A program made the position numbers and the translations under genes. The notes beneath the pieces were generated by a model that saw nothing but the letters and a program-made list of their open reading frames with translations, had not been told where the DNA came from and did no database searches. Positions 42,189-51,055 of a DNA stretch of 51,056 bases are shown here, one piece after another. The DNA is from JAEZDR01 sp039811185 (GTDB lineage: Bacteria > Bacteroidota > Bacteroidia > Chitinophagales > Chitinophagaceae): NCBI GenBank assembly GCA_039811185.1, contig JBDHYF010000012.1:1-51056 (forward strand), in the 5' to 3' direction. Numbering within the stretch: position 1 is the stretch's first letter; every line of letters starts with the position of its first letter.

Positions 42189-43768
42189 ATGACGCGAAAC
42201 TGCTGTTCGGTGCTTTGCGAATGCTCAACAATCATATCAATAAAAGATGAGCCATACTCTGCGTAGTAAATAGAAAAATTTTCTACTCTCTCCTGAAGGT
42301 TGTTGTGTGGAAATCGTTGTGTTTTTAGCGCATTTATCCTTTCTTCTTCCACTTTAAATTTCTTCTTTTCCGCCTTTAAAAGTTTTTTCTCCAAAGCATG
42401 AAGTTTCTTTACCGCCAGATGTGAAAGCGCACTTGTATGCGGAACGAGAGTAGGGTCCACAGTGGAAGCCTTTTCTGCAACTTTATTGTACAGCTCCTCA
42501 ACGGCAGCAATTTCAGTAGAAAGAGAAAGCTTGGTTCCGGCAGTCCGCAACACCCAGTTGTTTAACAATGTACCCGAAGAAAGAAACAAATCCATTTCCT
42601 GCATCGAAAAATCCTCCATCACCTTTCTGTCCGATTCGTTTAACAGCAAAAAGGAATTACGCAAAATTAAGGGCGGATAAAACACATCCGCAGCACGAAA
42701 TACATCCTGCAATTCGAGCCAGTAAGCCAGCTCGCCGCCACCACCAACAAACGCCACGTCAGGCAAAATAGTTTGTTGAAAAAGCGGTCGCAGTACCACG
42801 TTGGTACTAAAGCGCTCCGGACAGGTCTCTACTTCAAACAACAACTCCGGTTTTGTCCATTGGTATATTGTGCCGGAAGCAAATCCATCATTCGTTCTAA
42901 CGATCCTTTCGCGGAAATCGTTGCGCAGATAAAAGAGGTTTATCTCCCGGCCTTCAGTTTGCACGTTGTAATTTTCTGCCATCGTGCGAATCGTTTCGGA
43001 TAGTATTTTATGGGAGAACTGCTCATCAATTTCCCGAGTCACCACATCGTTAAACAAGCGCTTCAGTTTTGGATGATCCGGATCGATGATCAGCAGGCCG
43101 AAACGCCCGAAAAGGCCGTTGATAAGTTCCCGTGTTGCTGATGCAACCGATCGCCCGGGGCGGTAGGCATTCCGAAACATGGCCGACAAGTCGGCACCGT
43201 AAGGTAGTGACGTAAGGGAGGCGGAAAGTTCATCCATCAAGTTCATAAAAGCCGCATCAATCTTCATACGGCCTACAGCGCCGGTTTGATCTGTTTTCCA
43301 ATGAAGCGTTTTCCCAATATTCACCGTTCCTATTTCTTCAAGATCCGCGTCTTCCGAACCCATATAAAAAACAGGTATAAAATGGCATCCCGTGTTTTCT
43401 TTATTTGCCGTTTCCGCCAGCTTAATTACGTGCGCAATTTTATAAATTACATAAAGCGGCCCGGTAAAAATATTGGGTTGATGCGCCGTTGTTATCGTAA
43501 AACAATTTTCGTTTAAGAGCAAATCAAAACGTGAATGTACCGCCTCATGCAGGCTCAGATCCGCATACTGCTCCTTCAAAACATCAACGAGCAATCTCCG
43601 CTTCCCTGTGCTGAAAGCAACCGACTGCGAGGCCAGTTTTATGGAGTGCATATCAGGCTGAAAACTTCTTAGCCGCCCTACATTGCCGCTACCCGACAAA
43701 TGATCTAAAACAAGGTGAGAAAAATAGCCGGTGTCAGCATAGGGAATATCGGTAAAGTTGATCTTCAT
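42167..43768 (-). CDS. bshC: Bacillithiol biosynthesis cysteine-adding enzyme BshC
   Basis: BshC adds Cys to GlcN-malate in the last step of bacillithiol synthesis, a thiol that many Bacillota and Bacteroidota use in place of glutathione. The 533-residue protein shows the family segments TTAHQPNIFTGPLYVIYKI, FYMGSEDADLEEIG and VAFVGGGGELAYWLEL, and a long coiled-coil near the C-terminus. Length is normal. It is the second gene after a phosphoribosyltransferase, 12 bases downstream. BshA and BshB are not in the window. Confidence 0.93.
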   Translation of the reverse strand: MKINFTDIPYADTGYFSHLVLDHLSGSGNVGRLRSFQPDMHSIKLASQSVAFSTGKRRLLVDVLKEQYADLSLHEAVHSRFDLLLNENCFTITTAHQPNIFTGPLYVIYKIAHVIKLAETANKENTGCHFIPVFYMGSEDADLEEIGTVNIGKTLHWKTDQTGAVGRMKIDAAFMNLMDELSASLTSLPYGADLSAMFRNAYRPGRSVASATRELINGLFGRFGLLIIDPDHPKLKRLFNDVVTREIDEQFSHKILSETIRTMAENYNVQTEGREINLFYLRNDFRERIVRTNDGFASGTIYQWTKPELLFEVETCPERFSTNVVLRPLFQQTILPDVAFVGGGGELAYWLELQDVFRAADVFYPPLILRNSFLLLNESDRKVMEDFSMQEMDLFLSSGTLLNNWVLRTAGTKLSLSTEIAAVEELYNKVAEKASTVDPTLVPHTSALSHLAVKKLHALEKKLLKAEKKKFKVEEERINALKTQRFPHNNLQERVENFSIYYAEYGSSFIDMIVEHSQSTEQQFRVIYLPGGN

Positions 43769-43780
43769 TCATTCAATTTT

Positions 43781-44275
43781 TCAGCGCACAAAAGCGCGGG
43801 TTACAGTTCGATTGTCCGTTTCCACCACAATGAAGTCGTCTTCGGCGGTTGCAATTTTCACCCCCACATAGTCGGGCTTCACCGGAAACAGTTTATGCAT
43901 CCTTTCCACTAACACAAGGGTTTGCACACGAACAGGATGCAGTTGCAGCAGGGGTTTCAGGGCATAGCACATGGTGCGTCCGCTGTTGATAACATCATCT
44001 ACCAATAAAATGTTACCGCCTTCCTTTTGCGCTTCATTTTGCCAAAGCACAGCTGTTTCCGGATGCGATTTATCCATCTTCAGTTCAAAAACCTTCAAAA
44101 AGGGGATGCGCCCCGAAAGGTAAACCGCAAGTTGGTTTGCAACTACAAAGCCATTGGTTCCGATACCGTATATCAGCAATTCGGAACTGCCCGGCGGAAA
44201 GCTTTCGGCAACTTCGAGGGCCATTCTCCGAAGTTTGATGGCAGCCGTTTCGGAATTAAAAATCTGATTTGTCAT
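43781..44275 (-). CDS. Phosphoribosyltransferase (type I, PyrR-like)
   Basis: The 164-residue protein has the PRPP-binding loop LLVDDVINSGRT (90-101), followed by a short flexible region and VKPDYVGVKIATAEDDFIVV, like PyrR or the xanthine/hypoxanthine group. It could recycle a base or regulate pyrimidine genes; the product is not certain. A TATTTTTG -7 box sits 15 bases upstream of its ATG. It is co-transcribed with bshC. Confidence 0.85.
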   Translation of the reverse strand: MTNQIFNSETAAIKLRRMALEVAESFPPGSSELLIYGIGTNGFVVANQLAVYLSGRIPFLKVFELKMDKSHPETAVLWQNEAQKEGGNILLVDDVINSGRTMCYALKPLLQLHPVRVQTLVLVERMHKLFPVKPDYVGVKIATAEDDFIVVETDNRTVTRAFVR

Positions 44276-44289
44276 CGAACTGAAAAGTT

Positions 44290-44297
44290 CAAAAATA
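44290..44297 (-). promoter_or_regulatory. -7 box for the phosphoribosyltransferase-bshC unit
   Basis: On the minus strand this reads TATTTTTG, an exact TAnnTTTG match, 15 bases upstream of the ATG. A nearby TTTG is closer (13 bases) than usual. Confidence 0.5.
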
Positions 44298-44433
44298 ACT
44301 AAAGGTTTTTCAAACGGACTATATCCCTTGAAATGATTATGGTCGGATAAACAAATAGATCATCGTCAAATTATCCGCCGTTTTAACGGACATACGACCC
44401 GATATTTTCTGTGCGATGAAAGAATGTTCAGCC

Positions 44434-44868
44434 CTAACGAAATGCGAGCGCAGCGAGCACAACAAACAGGATGAGCGCATACAATGCGAGCATGACGATG
44501 GTGAGTATGCCCACAAACTGGAACGCCATACGAAGATTGTTGAACGAATCGGAGAGGATGTTTGAATCGTTTATGGTAAGCGCATCCTTTGCCTTAACCG
44601 AAAAACGAAAAAGATACAGACAGGGAAAAAAGTATAGCACGGCGAATAACAGATACAAAATAAGATAAGCGCCGCCAAATAAGCTACCCATTCCCTGCGC
44701 TTCCATTAAACCGCTCATAAAGAACGAAAAAAAGATGGCGAATAATACACACATGCCACACATCACAAACCCGACCACCGATAAAAATTTACCCCATTTT
44801 GCGGTTTGTAACAAGGCGTTTTTTGAGGCTTCAGTAACTTGCATGCTGACAGCGGAAGGTTGTTCCAT
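44434..44868 (-). CDS. Small four-helix membrane protein (DUF5362-like)
   Basis: The 144-residue protein has four hydrophobic segments: about 27-50, 62-82 and, separated by a polar stretch, 112-142, which may count as one or two. The N-terminus is short and polar. It resembles the DUF5362 proteins of Bacteroidota, which have no known role. It stands alone, about 160 bases upstream of the phosphoribosyltransferase promoter. No promoter is clear. Confidence 0.7.
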   Translation of the reverse strand: MEQPSAVSMQVTEASKNALLQTAKWGKFLSVVGFVMCGMCVLFAIFFSFFMSGLMEAQGMGSLFGGAYLILYLLFAVLYFFPCLYLFRFSVKAKDALTINDSNILSDSFNNLRMAFQFVGILTIVMLALYALILFVVLAALAFR

Positions 44869-44940
44869 AGTAGTAAATTTTCGCTTAAATTATAAAAAAA
44901 CCCTGCTACAACAATGCTTTATCTTCCGGGCGTCTGCCGC

Positions 44941-46539
44941 CTATTCAGGTTTTTGCAACACCTGAAGCGCTTTCAAAATCATCGGATCTGTCAGATTAGT
45001 GATTTCAAAGTAGCCTTCATTTCTCCATATTTGCCGCGCCATCAATGATTGAATTCTGCTTAACATTTGCCTTTTAGCGTATTCGTCTACGCGGTTAAGG
45101 CCGATGCTGTCCTGCAATGCCATCGCAGAAAGCGCCTTCCATTCTCTTTCGCCGGGATGATAATTTTTTTGCAGATCTGCCGGCGAGGTATAGCGGTCAA
45201 ATTCTTTTTTATTTGAAAGATAATAGCTGTAAATGAACCTCGGCAGCGTTCCGCGTAAATAAAGTTCTAAGAAAGACCGTGGTTGCGTGGCGGTATCGAA
45301 AGGAATAAAGATGTCCGGTGTAATACCTCCACCGCCATACACTATCCTGCCGCCCGGCGTTTTGTACTGTTTTCCTTTTGGCGTGGAAGTATCGGCCTGC
45401 ACCACTTCTCCACTGTGGAACCGCTCAATCAGTTCTTCAATATACTTGTCTTTCCCCTTGTTGTATGGCTTTTGAATATTGCGTCCTAAAGGTGTAAAGT
45501 AGCGGGCAACCGTTAGTCGTAACCCGCTGCCATCGCTTAAACGGAAAGGCAGTTGTACCAATCCTTTTCCAAACGTTCTTCTTCCAATGATGGTAGCCCT
45601 GTCCCAGTCTTGCAGGGCACCGGCAAGTATTTCACTGGCGGAGGCGGAAGACTCATCTACCAAAATTACCAGGCCGCCGGTTTCAAAAAGCCCCTCTCGT
45701 CTTGCAGTATATTCTTCGCGCTTTATGTTGTCGCCTTCGGTGTAAACAATTAATTTGTTATTATCTAAAAATTCGTCGGCAATATTAACGGCTTCGGGAA
45801 GATAGCCTCCACCATTACCACGTAAATCAAGGATCAGATTTTTGAGGCCTTTTTCTTTAAACTTCTCGAGGTTAAACATAAACTCTTTGTATGTTGTACC
45901 CGAAAACTTGTTGATGCGCATAAAGCCGGTACCCTCGGCTATCATGTAAGCAACATCAATGGAAGGCAAAGGAACCGATCCTCTTGTAAGATCAATTTTT
46001 TTTACAGCGCCATCGCGGCTAACTGTAATGCGTACAACAGAATTACTTTTGCCTCTTAAAAATGTCCGCACTCTGGCCACCGTTGCATCTTTACCCGTCA
46101 GGGAGGCGGTATCGTTCACAAAAAGAATTTTGTCTCCTACTTTAACGCCCGCTTTATCGGAAGGGCCATCCGGCACAACGCTTACCACGTTTACCGTGTC
46201 ATTGAAAATTTGAAACTCCACACCAATCCCTTCAAAACTGCCTTCAAGTTCTTCGTTGGCTGCAGAAAGTTCGGAAGGCGGAATATAAACCGAATGCGGA
46301 TCGAGGCGTGAAAGAATATCGTCGATTACAACCTGCTTCAGGCTGTCGCCATTTACTTTATCTACATATCGCGCATTCACCAGATCAACCACTTCTTCCA
46401 GCGAGGTGCGCTTCGCATTTACAAAAAAGCCCGGCGTTACCGTTGTTTTATCTTTCAACTTATACCCTATTGCCATCCCCGCCACCATCACTAAAGAAAG
46501 CAGCAACGGCATGGCAACCTGCAGTTTTTTACGATTCAT
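44941..46539 (-). CDS. C-terminal processing protease (S41 family)
   Basis: The 532-residue protein has one membrane anchor (residues about 8-27), a PDZ domain near 95-180, and an S41 peptidase domain. The catalytic dyad fits Ser300 (DESSASASEI) and Lys325 (FGKGLVQ), with GNGGGYLPEA before it. It acts in the periplasm on exported proteins, for quality control or maturation. The C-terminal tail of about 150 residues is of unknown role. The neighbours do not reveal the substrate. Confidence 0.94.
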   Translation of the reverse strand: MNRKKLQVAMPLLLSLVMVAGMAIGYKLKDKTTVTPGFFVNAKRTSLEEVVDLVNARYVDKVNGDSLKQVVIDDILSRLDPHSVYIPPSELSAANEELEGSFEGIGVEFQIFNDTVNVVSVVPDGPSDKAGVKVGDKILFVNDTASLTGKDATVARVRTFLRGKSNSVVRITVSRDGAVKKIDLTRGSVPLPSIDVAYMIAEGTGFMRINKFSGTTYKEFMFNLEKFKEKGLKNLILDLRGNGGGYLPEAVNIADEFLDNNKLIVYTEGDNIKREEYTARREGLFETGGLVILVDESSASASEILAGALQDWDRATIIGRRTFGKGLVQLPFRLSDGSGLRLTVARYFTPLGRNIQKPYNKGKDKYIEELIERFHSGEVVQADTSTPKGKQYKTPGGRIVYGGGGITPDIFIPFDTATQPRSFLELYLRGTLPRFIYSYYLSNKKEFDRYTSPADLQKNYHPGEREWKALSAMALQDSIGLNRVDEYAKRQMLSRIQSLMARQIWRNEGYFEITNLTDPMILKALQVLQKPE

Positions 46540-46606
46540 ATTTCGGACTTTTATCGGCTAATTTTTTCCAAGTTGCGAATATCAATATTAATGTTGAATT
46601 GATATT

Positions 46607-46614
46607 TACATTTG
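46607..46614 (+). promoter_or_regulatory. -7 box for the N-acetylglucosamine-kinase-like gene
   Basis: TACATTTG matches TAnnTTTG exactly, 20 bases before the ATG at 46635. Confidence 0.55.
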
Positions 46615-46634
46615 AAACTATTAAATAGTGAAAT

Positions 46635-47477
46635 ATGTCAATACTGATAGCCGACAGCGGTGCTACCAAATGCGAATGGTGTTATGCAGATGATAAACAA
46701 CCGCAAACCTTTTATACCACCGGCATCAGTCCCTATTTTTTAAACACGGATCAGATTATTGATATTCTGCGCACTGAGTTGTTGAACGAACGCGATGCAC
46801 TGCGGCCGGAAAAAATATTTTTTTACGGTACCGGCCTCAGCAACGCTAACAACCGGAAAACCATGCTGGCCGCCTTAAGCAACGTTTTTCCTGAAGCCGA
46901 CATTGCACTGGATACCGATTTAATGGCAGCGGCACGAGCGCTATGCGGCAGCGAAAAAGGGCTTGCCTGCATTTTAGGAACAGGAAGCAACTCCTGCTTC
47001 TTCAATGGCAACGTGATTACAAAAAACAGCCCGGGACTTGGCTATGTTTTGGGCGATGAAGGCAGCGGCGCCTACCTCGGTAAGCGAGTGTTACAGCATT
47101 ATTTGTACAACACCTTTGACGAAGAATTGAAAAGCCTGTTCGACAGCCGGTTTGTTACCAGCCCTATAGAAATTTTAGAGAATGTGTACAAAGGCAGTCT
47201 GCCCAATCGGTACCTCGCTTCTTTTTCCGTTTTTCTTGCAGAAAACCGCGGACATTACATGATAGAAAATATTTTGGAAGATGGCATTAATGATTTCTTT
47301 TTTCAGCACTTATTTAAATACACCGAAGCCTGGAAATATCCTATTCATTTTGCTGGTGGCATTGCATGGACGTTCCGCGATGTAGTTACCGACATCTGCA
47401 ACAACAATCAGCTCAGTTGCGGCAACATCATCAACACGCCGATGCAGGGATTGCTGTCGTATCATGTACAGGTTTAG
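46635..47477 (+). CDS. N-acetylglucosamine kinase-like protein (BadF/BadG ATPase family)
   Basis: The 280-residue protein has the ASKHA ATPase motifs: phosphate 1 ADSGATKCEW, phosphate 2 ILGTGSNSCFF, and GLGYVLGDEGSGAYLG with an adenosine-binding region near FAGGIAW. Eukaryotic and bacterial GlcNAc kinases belong here, and such proteins are common in Bacteroidota. It could phosphorylate amino sugars released from cell-wall recycling or glycan breakdown. The exact sugar is not certain. It has its own -7 box and is monocistronic. Confidence 0.87.
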   Translation: MSILIADSGATKCEWCYADDKQPQTFYTTGISPYFLNTDQIIDILRTELLNERDALRPEKIFFYGTGLSNANNRKTMLAALSNVFPEADIALDTDLMAAARALCGSEKGLACILGTGSNSCFFNGNVITKNSPGLGYVLGDEGSGAYLGKRVLQHYLYNTFDEELKSLFDSRFVTSPIEILENVYKGSLPNRYLASFSVFLAENRGHYMIENILEDGINDFFFQHLFKYTEAWKYPIHFAGGIAWTFRDVVTDICNNNQLSCGNIINTPMQGLLSYHVQV

Positions 47478-47552
47478 CGCAGCAGACTCAGCTTATTTAT
47501 TTTTCCCATATCATTAAGTTGTATTAAATTCGGGTCTAAATTTTTTCGGCTT

Positions 47553-48755
47553 ATGAAGTATAAAGTTTTACCCCTTTGCAGCCTTGTAGTAGCACTTTTA
47601 TGCGGCACCAATGCCGACGCACAAAACAGGGCCTATGCAGTTACCGGCGAAACAGTTGGTCAGTTTAACTGGAACGCAATTCGTGAAGTGGATTTAACAA
47701 CCGGCGAAGTGCTACGTACGGTATACGATCCTTCTAAAATATCCAGAACAGTGGTTCGGACCACAGATGGTGGTGAACTCGAAAAAAACAACTTGCACGT
47801 TACATCCAACGGAGTGGCTGCGGCTGCATACGATAAAAAGTCGAACCGCATTTATTTTACCCAAATGCGCGGCAATACTTTAAACTACATCGATCTTTCT
47901 ACCGAAAACGTTGTGGTTGTAAATGCCGACACCCGCTTTAATACCGGCTCGAAAAACACAGAAGCCAATGTGATTACCCGCATGTGCATAGGCGCAGACG
48001 GATTTGGTTACGCACTTACAAACGACGGTAACCAGCTTATCCGCTTCTCCACCGGAAAGAGTACCGAGGTGCAGAAACTCGGTCAGTTATCCGACGCAAA
48101 AAGTAATGGAAATATTTCGATTCACAACCAATGCTCCGGCTGGGGCGGTGATATGATTGCAGATGCTTATGGCAACCTCTGGGTGTTTGCAATGAGCAAT
48201 AACATCTTCAAAATAAATCCGAAAACACTCGTTGCAGAACACATGGGTGCAATAAAGGGATTAGCCGCCGGCTTCAATACAAATGGGGCCGCCGTTGATG
48301 ATGAAGGAAATGTTGTACTGAGCAGCGCAGTATTGCACAATCATTACTACAAGCTAAATTTATCAACCTTTACCGCCACTCCGTTACAGAACAACGGAGG
48401 CGTGTTTAATGCTTCTGATCTGGCGAGCGGAAATCTGGCTTATTCGTCCAAACAAAAGCAAACTCTACCGTCCGTTGTTGAACAGCTTAAAGGCAATCGG
48501 TTTATCAGTATTTATCCGAATCCGGTGATGAACCATCAGCTTAAACTTAGCTTAACCAAGCTGCCCGCAGGAAAATATACGGTTGAACTGAGCGACTTAT
48601 CGGGCAAAAGAATTCAAACCAATCAATTGGAAACAACGGGCACAGAGATTAGGAGTTTTTCTGTTGAGCCTTCTGCTGCGAAAGGCATGTATGTGCTGAA
48701 AGTGGTAAATGCCGAAGGCACGCCGGTGTTCACAGAAAAGTTTGTTTTACAATAG
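47553..48755 (+). CDS. Secreted protein with type IX C-terminal sorting domain
   Basis: The 400-residue protein has a signal peptide (MKYKVLPLCSLVVALLCGTNADAQ), then a propeller-like region of repeats (YFTQMRGNTLNYIDLS, GFGYALTNDGNQLIRFS, YGNLWVFAMSNNIFKINP), which look like NHL-type blades. From about residue 315 a type IX secretion C-terminal domain follows: YPNPVMNHQLKLSL, GKYTVELSDLSGKR and KGMYVLKVV. It should be exported through the outer membrane and attached at the surface. The ligand is unknown. A strong terminator follows. Confidence 0.9.
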   Translation: MKYKVLPLCSLVVALLCGTNADAQNRAYAVTGETVGQFNWNAIREVDLTTGEVLRTVYDPSKISRTVVRTTDGGELEKNNLHVTSNGVAAAAYDKKSNRIYFTQMRGNTLNYIDLSTENVVVVNADTRFNTGSKNTEANVITRMCIGADGFGYALTNDGNQLIRFSTGKSTEVQKLGQLSDAKSNGNISIHNQCSGWGGDMIADAYGNLWVFAMSNNIFKINPKTLVAEHMGAIKGLAAGFNTNGAAVDDEGNVVLSSAVLHNHYYKLNLSTFTATPLQNNGGVFNASDLASGNLAYSSKQKQTLPSVVEQLKGNRFISIYPNPVMNHQLKLSLTKLPAGKYTVELSDLSGKRIQTNQLETTGTEIRSFSVEPSAAKGMYVLKVVNAEGTPVFTEKFVLQ

Positions 48756-48779
48756 TTGCTTAGTTTTTATTTGTTGAAG

Positions 48780-48805
48780 GCCGTCTTTTGCAAGACGGCT
48801 TTTTT
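48780..48805 (+). terminator. Intrinsic terminator of the type IX secreted protein gene
   Basis: A perfect 8-bp GC-rich stem (48780-48787 with 48792-48799, loop TTGC) followed by six Ts, 25 bases past the stop. Confidence 0.9.
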
Positions 48806-48840
48806 GTTGCACTGTTAGAATTATTTCTCAAATTGCGGCA

Positions 48841-49614
48841 ATGAACAAAAAGTTTTCTGCGTCGTTCCAATCGAAAAAAAACATTATTGCCGGGCGCAAT
48901 CCGGTGGTTGAAGCTATTGAAAGCGGTTTGCTCATCGATAAAATTCTACTCTTTAAAAATGCTTCCGGTGATGCGGTGCAGCAGATTCGCGACCTCGCAC
49001 AAAAAAGAAACATCCCGGTACAATACGTTCCGTTACAAAAGCTGAATGCACTCACCAATATCCAACATCAGGGCGTTGTGGCGTTTAAGTCAGCAATTGT
49101 GTATCAGCGGTTGCAGGATGTAATTAACCTTGTGGTGGAAGACGGCAAAACGCCGCTGTTTATTATGCTGGATGGCGTTACAGATGTGCGAAACATCGGC
49201 GCTATTGCACGGACCGCGCTTAGCTGCGGTTGCCAGGCTATCATCATCCCCGACAAAGGTGTGGGTGCGCTGAATGAAGACGCTGTAAAAACCAGTGCCG
49301 GCGCACTTGAGCAACTACATATTTGTCGGGTAAACAGCTTAATGAAGGCCGTAGACGAATTACATTTAAACGGAATTAAAGTTTTCGCAAGCGAGATGGA
49401 AGCCAAAACAATGGTGAGCGAAGTAGACTTCAGTCAGCCGGCGGCGATTGTGATGGGTGGCGAAGAAAAAGGCGTTTATCCGGCGCTGATGCGTATTTGC
49501 GACGGAAACTTTAAAATTCCGATGCCGGGAAAATTCGAATCGCTCAACGTTTCAGTTGCTTGCGGAATGATTTTGTACGAAGCTATGAAACAAAGAGGAT
49601 TTTCTTTAACATAA
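48841..49614 (+). CDS. rlmB: 23S rRNA (guanosine-2'-O)-methyltransferase RlmB
   Basis: RlmB methylates a guanosine in 23S rRNA (G2251 in E. coli). The 257-residue SPOUT protein has an N-terminal RNA-binding domain with GRNPVVEAIESG. The knotted domain carries motif 1 DGVTDVRNIGAIARTA, motif 2 VMGGEEKGVYPALM and motif 3 NVSVACGMILYEAM. It belongs to the RlmB/TrmH group; length and the N-terminal domain favour RlmB. It begins 85 bases after the preceding stop, with a terminator between. Confidence 0.94.
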   Translation: MNKKFSASFQSKKNIIAGRNPVVEAIESGLLIDKILLFKNASGDAVQQIRDLAQKRNIPVQYVPLQKLNALTNIQHQGVVAFKSAIVYQRLQDVINLVVEDGKTPLFIMLDGVTDVRNIGAIARTALSCGCQAIIIPDKGVGALNEDAVKTSAGALEQLHICRVNSLMKAVDELHLNGIKVFASEMEAKTMVSEVDFSQPAAIVMGGEEKGVYPALMRICDGNFKIPMPGKFESLNVSVACGMILYEAMKQRGFSLT

Positions 49615-49619
49615 GAAAA

Positions 49620-49639
49620 GTCCTGCTAAAAAGCAGGAC
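49620..49639 (+). terminator. Weak terminator-like hairpin after rlmB
   Basis: A perfect 7-bp stem (49620-49626 with 49633-49639, loop TAAAAA) lies 5 bases past the rlmB stop. The tail GAATTTTC is only partly U-rich, so it may act weakly. Confidence 0.45.
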
Positions 49640-49718
49640 CGAATTTTCAATAAACCCCCTGAGAACGGACTAAATAATCGGATTGATTACTTAGGCAAAA
49701 GAAAGTTTTTTTGGCGGT

Positions 49719-49811
49719 TAACGAAATACCCTTTTTTGGGTATTTTATCGTTATTCCGGCGCGTGCTTATGAAAATGGCCACACTCAGGTTAAGGAATCA
49801 TTATCGTTATT
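49719..49811 (+). promoter_or_regulatory. Long imperfect hairpin and repeated TTATCGTTATT before the fabH-like gene
   Basis: An 8-bp perfect stem (49724-49731 with 49738-49745) around six Ts is extended by TAACGA/TCGTTA pairing. The 11-base word TTATCGTTATT occurs at 49745-49755 and again at 49801-49811, 56 bases apart. Both are upstream of the -7 box. They could be an operator pair or a leader structure; no function is shown. Confidence 0.3.
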
Positions 49812-49827
49812 TTATCAAACGGTTATT

Positions 49828-49835
49828 TAAATTTG
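49828..49835 (+). promoter_or_regulatory. -7 box for the fabH-like gene
   Basis: TAAATTTG matches TAnnTTTG exactly. The TTG within it could be misread as a start codon at 49833; using it as the -7 box supports the ATG at 49860. Confidence 0.55.
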
Positions 49836-49859
49836 ATGCCTTTTAAGCGGCCATTTGAT

Positions 49860-50930
49860 ATGAAAAAATCGATTGTTATTGGTACCGGAAGCTATATACC
49901 GGACGAGAAAGTGGTGAATGATGATTTTGCAGATATGAATTTTTTTTCGGACGACTTCTCTCCGATCACCCACGAGCAACACGAAGTCATCTCAAAATTT
50001 CAGTCAATTACCGGTATTAAAGAAAGACGCTATGCGCCGGCGGAGCTAAACACATCAGACATAGGTGCCATTGCTGCTGAAAGGGCAATTGAAGACAGCG
50101 GTATTGATAAGGAGTCCATCGACCACCTGATTGTTGCGCATAATTTTGGAAACGTATCCAAAAACTTCTCCCAAACGGATGCTGTACCATCACTTGCCAG
50201 CCGTATAAAGCACGCATTAAAAATCAATAATCCTCAGTGCATTCCTTATGATGTGCTTTTCGGATGTCCCGGTTGGGTGCAGGGAATGATTCAGGCTCAT
50301 CTTTTTTTTAAAGGCGGGATGGGAAAACGTGCGTTAATTGTTGGCACCGAAACACTTTCGCGTGTAATCGACCGCCACGACCGCGACAGCATGATCTTTT
50401 CCGATGGTGCAGGCGCTTGTGTACTCGAGCATCGCGAAACCGAGAAAGATTCCGGAATTCTCTCCTTCAACGTGGCAAGCCATGCGGTAGACGAAGCTTA
50501 CTTCATTAAAATGGACGAATCCTATAACCCTGCGGTTACTGAACGTACCAAGTTTATTAAAATGAAAGGCCGGAAGGTGTATGAATATGCTATTTCGCAT
50601 GTACCGCTTGCCATGAAACAGTGCGTTGAAAAAGCCGGACTTGACATCAGTGATATTAAAAAAATATTCATTCATCAGGCCAATGAAAAGATGGATGAAG
50701 CCATAATAAAAAATCTTTATAAGCTATACGGGAAAAAGCCGCCGTGCATGAGCATAATGCCAATGACGATTCATTGGCTGGGCAATAGTTCGGTTGCAAC
50801 CATTCCTACTCTGTTCGATCTGGTATTGAAGAATAAGATTTCTGATCAGCAGTTAGAAAAAGGCGACGTGATATTGTTTGCGTCGGTAGGTGCGGGCATG
50901 AACATAAATGCTGTTTGCTATAGGATGTAA
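49860..50930 (+). CDS. 3-oxoacyl-ACP synthase III family protein (FabH-like)
   Basis: The 356-residue thiolase-fold protein has the FabH catalytic triad Cys136 (FGCPGW), His272 (IHQAN) and Asn309 (GNSSVA). It opens with IGTGSYIPDEKVVNDDF and closes with VGAGMNINAVCYRM. FabH joins acetyl-CoA or other acyl-CoA to malonyl-ACP to start fatty-acid synthesis. It is longer than E. coli FabH because of an insertion near residues 20-50 (FADMNFFSDDFSPITHEQHE), and it lies away from other fatty-acid genes. It may therefore act on a special acyl chain rather than being the housekeeping FabH. A strong terminator follows. Confidence 0.9.
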   Translation: MKKSIVIGTGSYIPDEKVVNDDFADMNFFSDDFSPITHEQHEVISKFQSITGIKERRYAPAELNTSDIGAIAAERAIEDSGIDKESIDHLIVAHNFGNVSKNFSQTDAVPSLASRIKHALKINNPQCIPYDVLFGCPGWVQGMIQAHLFFKGGMGKRALIVGTETLSRVIDRHDRDSMIFSDGAGACVLEHRETEKDSGILSFNVASHAVDEAYFIKMDESYNPAVTERTKFIKMKGRKVYEYAISHVPLAMKQCVEKAGLDISDIKKIFIHQANEKMDEAIIKNLYKLYGKKPPCMSIMPMTIHWLGNSSVATIPTLFDLVLKNKISDQQLEKGDVILFASVGAGMNINAVCYRM

Positions 50931-50948
50931 TCGACGCTAAATAAAACG

Positions 50949-50980
50949 AAAATGCAGGCCGGTTGACCTGCATTTTTTTT
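50949..50980 (+). terminator. Intrinsic terminator of the fabH-like gene
   Basis: A perfect 10-bp stem (50949-50958 with 50967-50976) ends in eight Ts, 19 bases past the stop, and precedes the convergent tRNA gene. Confidence 0.9.
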
Positions 50981-50981
50981 G

Positions 50982-51055
50982 TAGCGAAGACGGGAGTTGA
51001 ACCCGTGACCTCAGGGTTATGAATCCTGCGCTCTAACCATCTGAGCTACCTCGCC
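50982..51055 (-). tRNA. tRNA-Met(CAU), elongator type
   Basis: The minus strand gives a 74-base cloverleaf: GGCGAGG pairs with CTTCGCT (two G-U pairs), the D stem is GCTC/GAGC, the anticodon stem CAGGA/CCCTG closes TTCATAA, and the T stem is ACGGG/CCCGT. The anticodon is CAU. The last pair of the anticodon stem (A31-C39) is a mismatch. The three G-C pairs of an initiator are absent, so elongator Met is most likely; the Ile(CAU) species is the alternative. No CCA is encoded. Confidence 0.9.

Noticed and set aside
49833..49859. A TTG start adding nine residues to the fabH-like protein.
   Set aside because: The TTG is part of an exact -7 promoter box, so transcription would begin downstream of it; the ATG at 49860 gives the standard FabH N-terminus.
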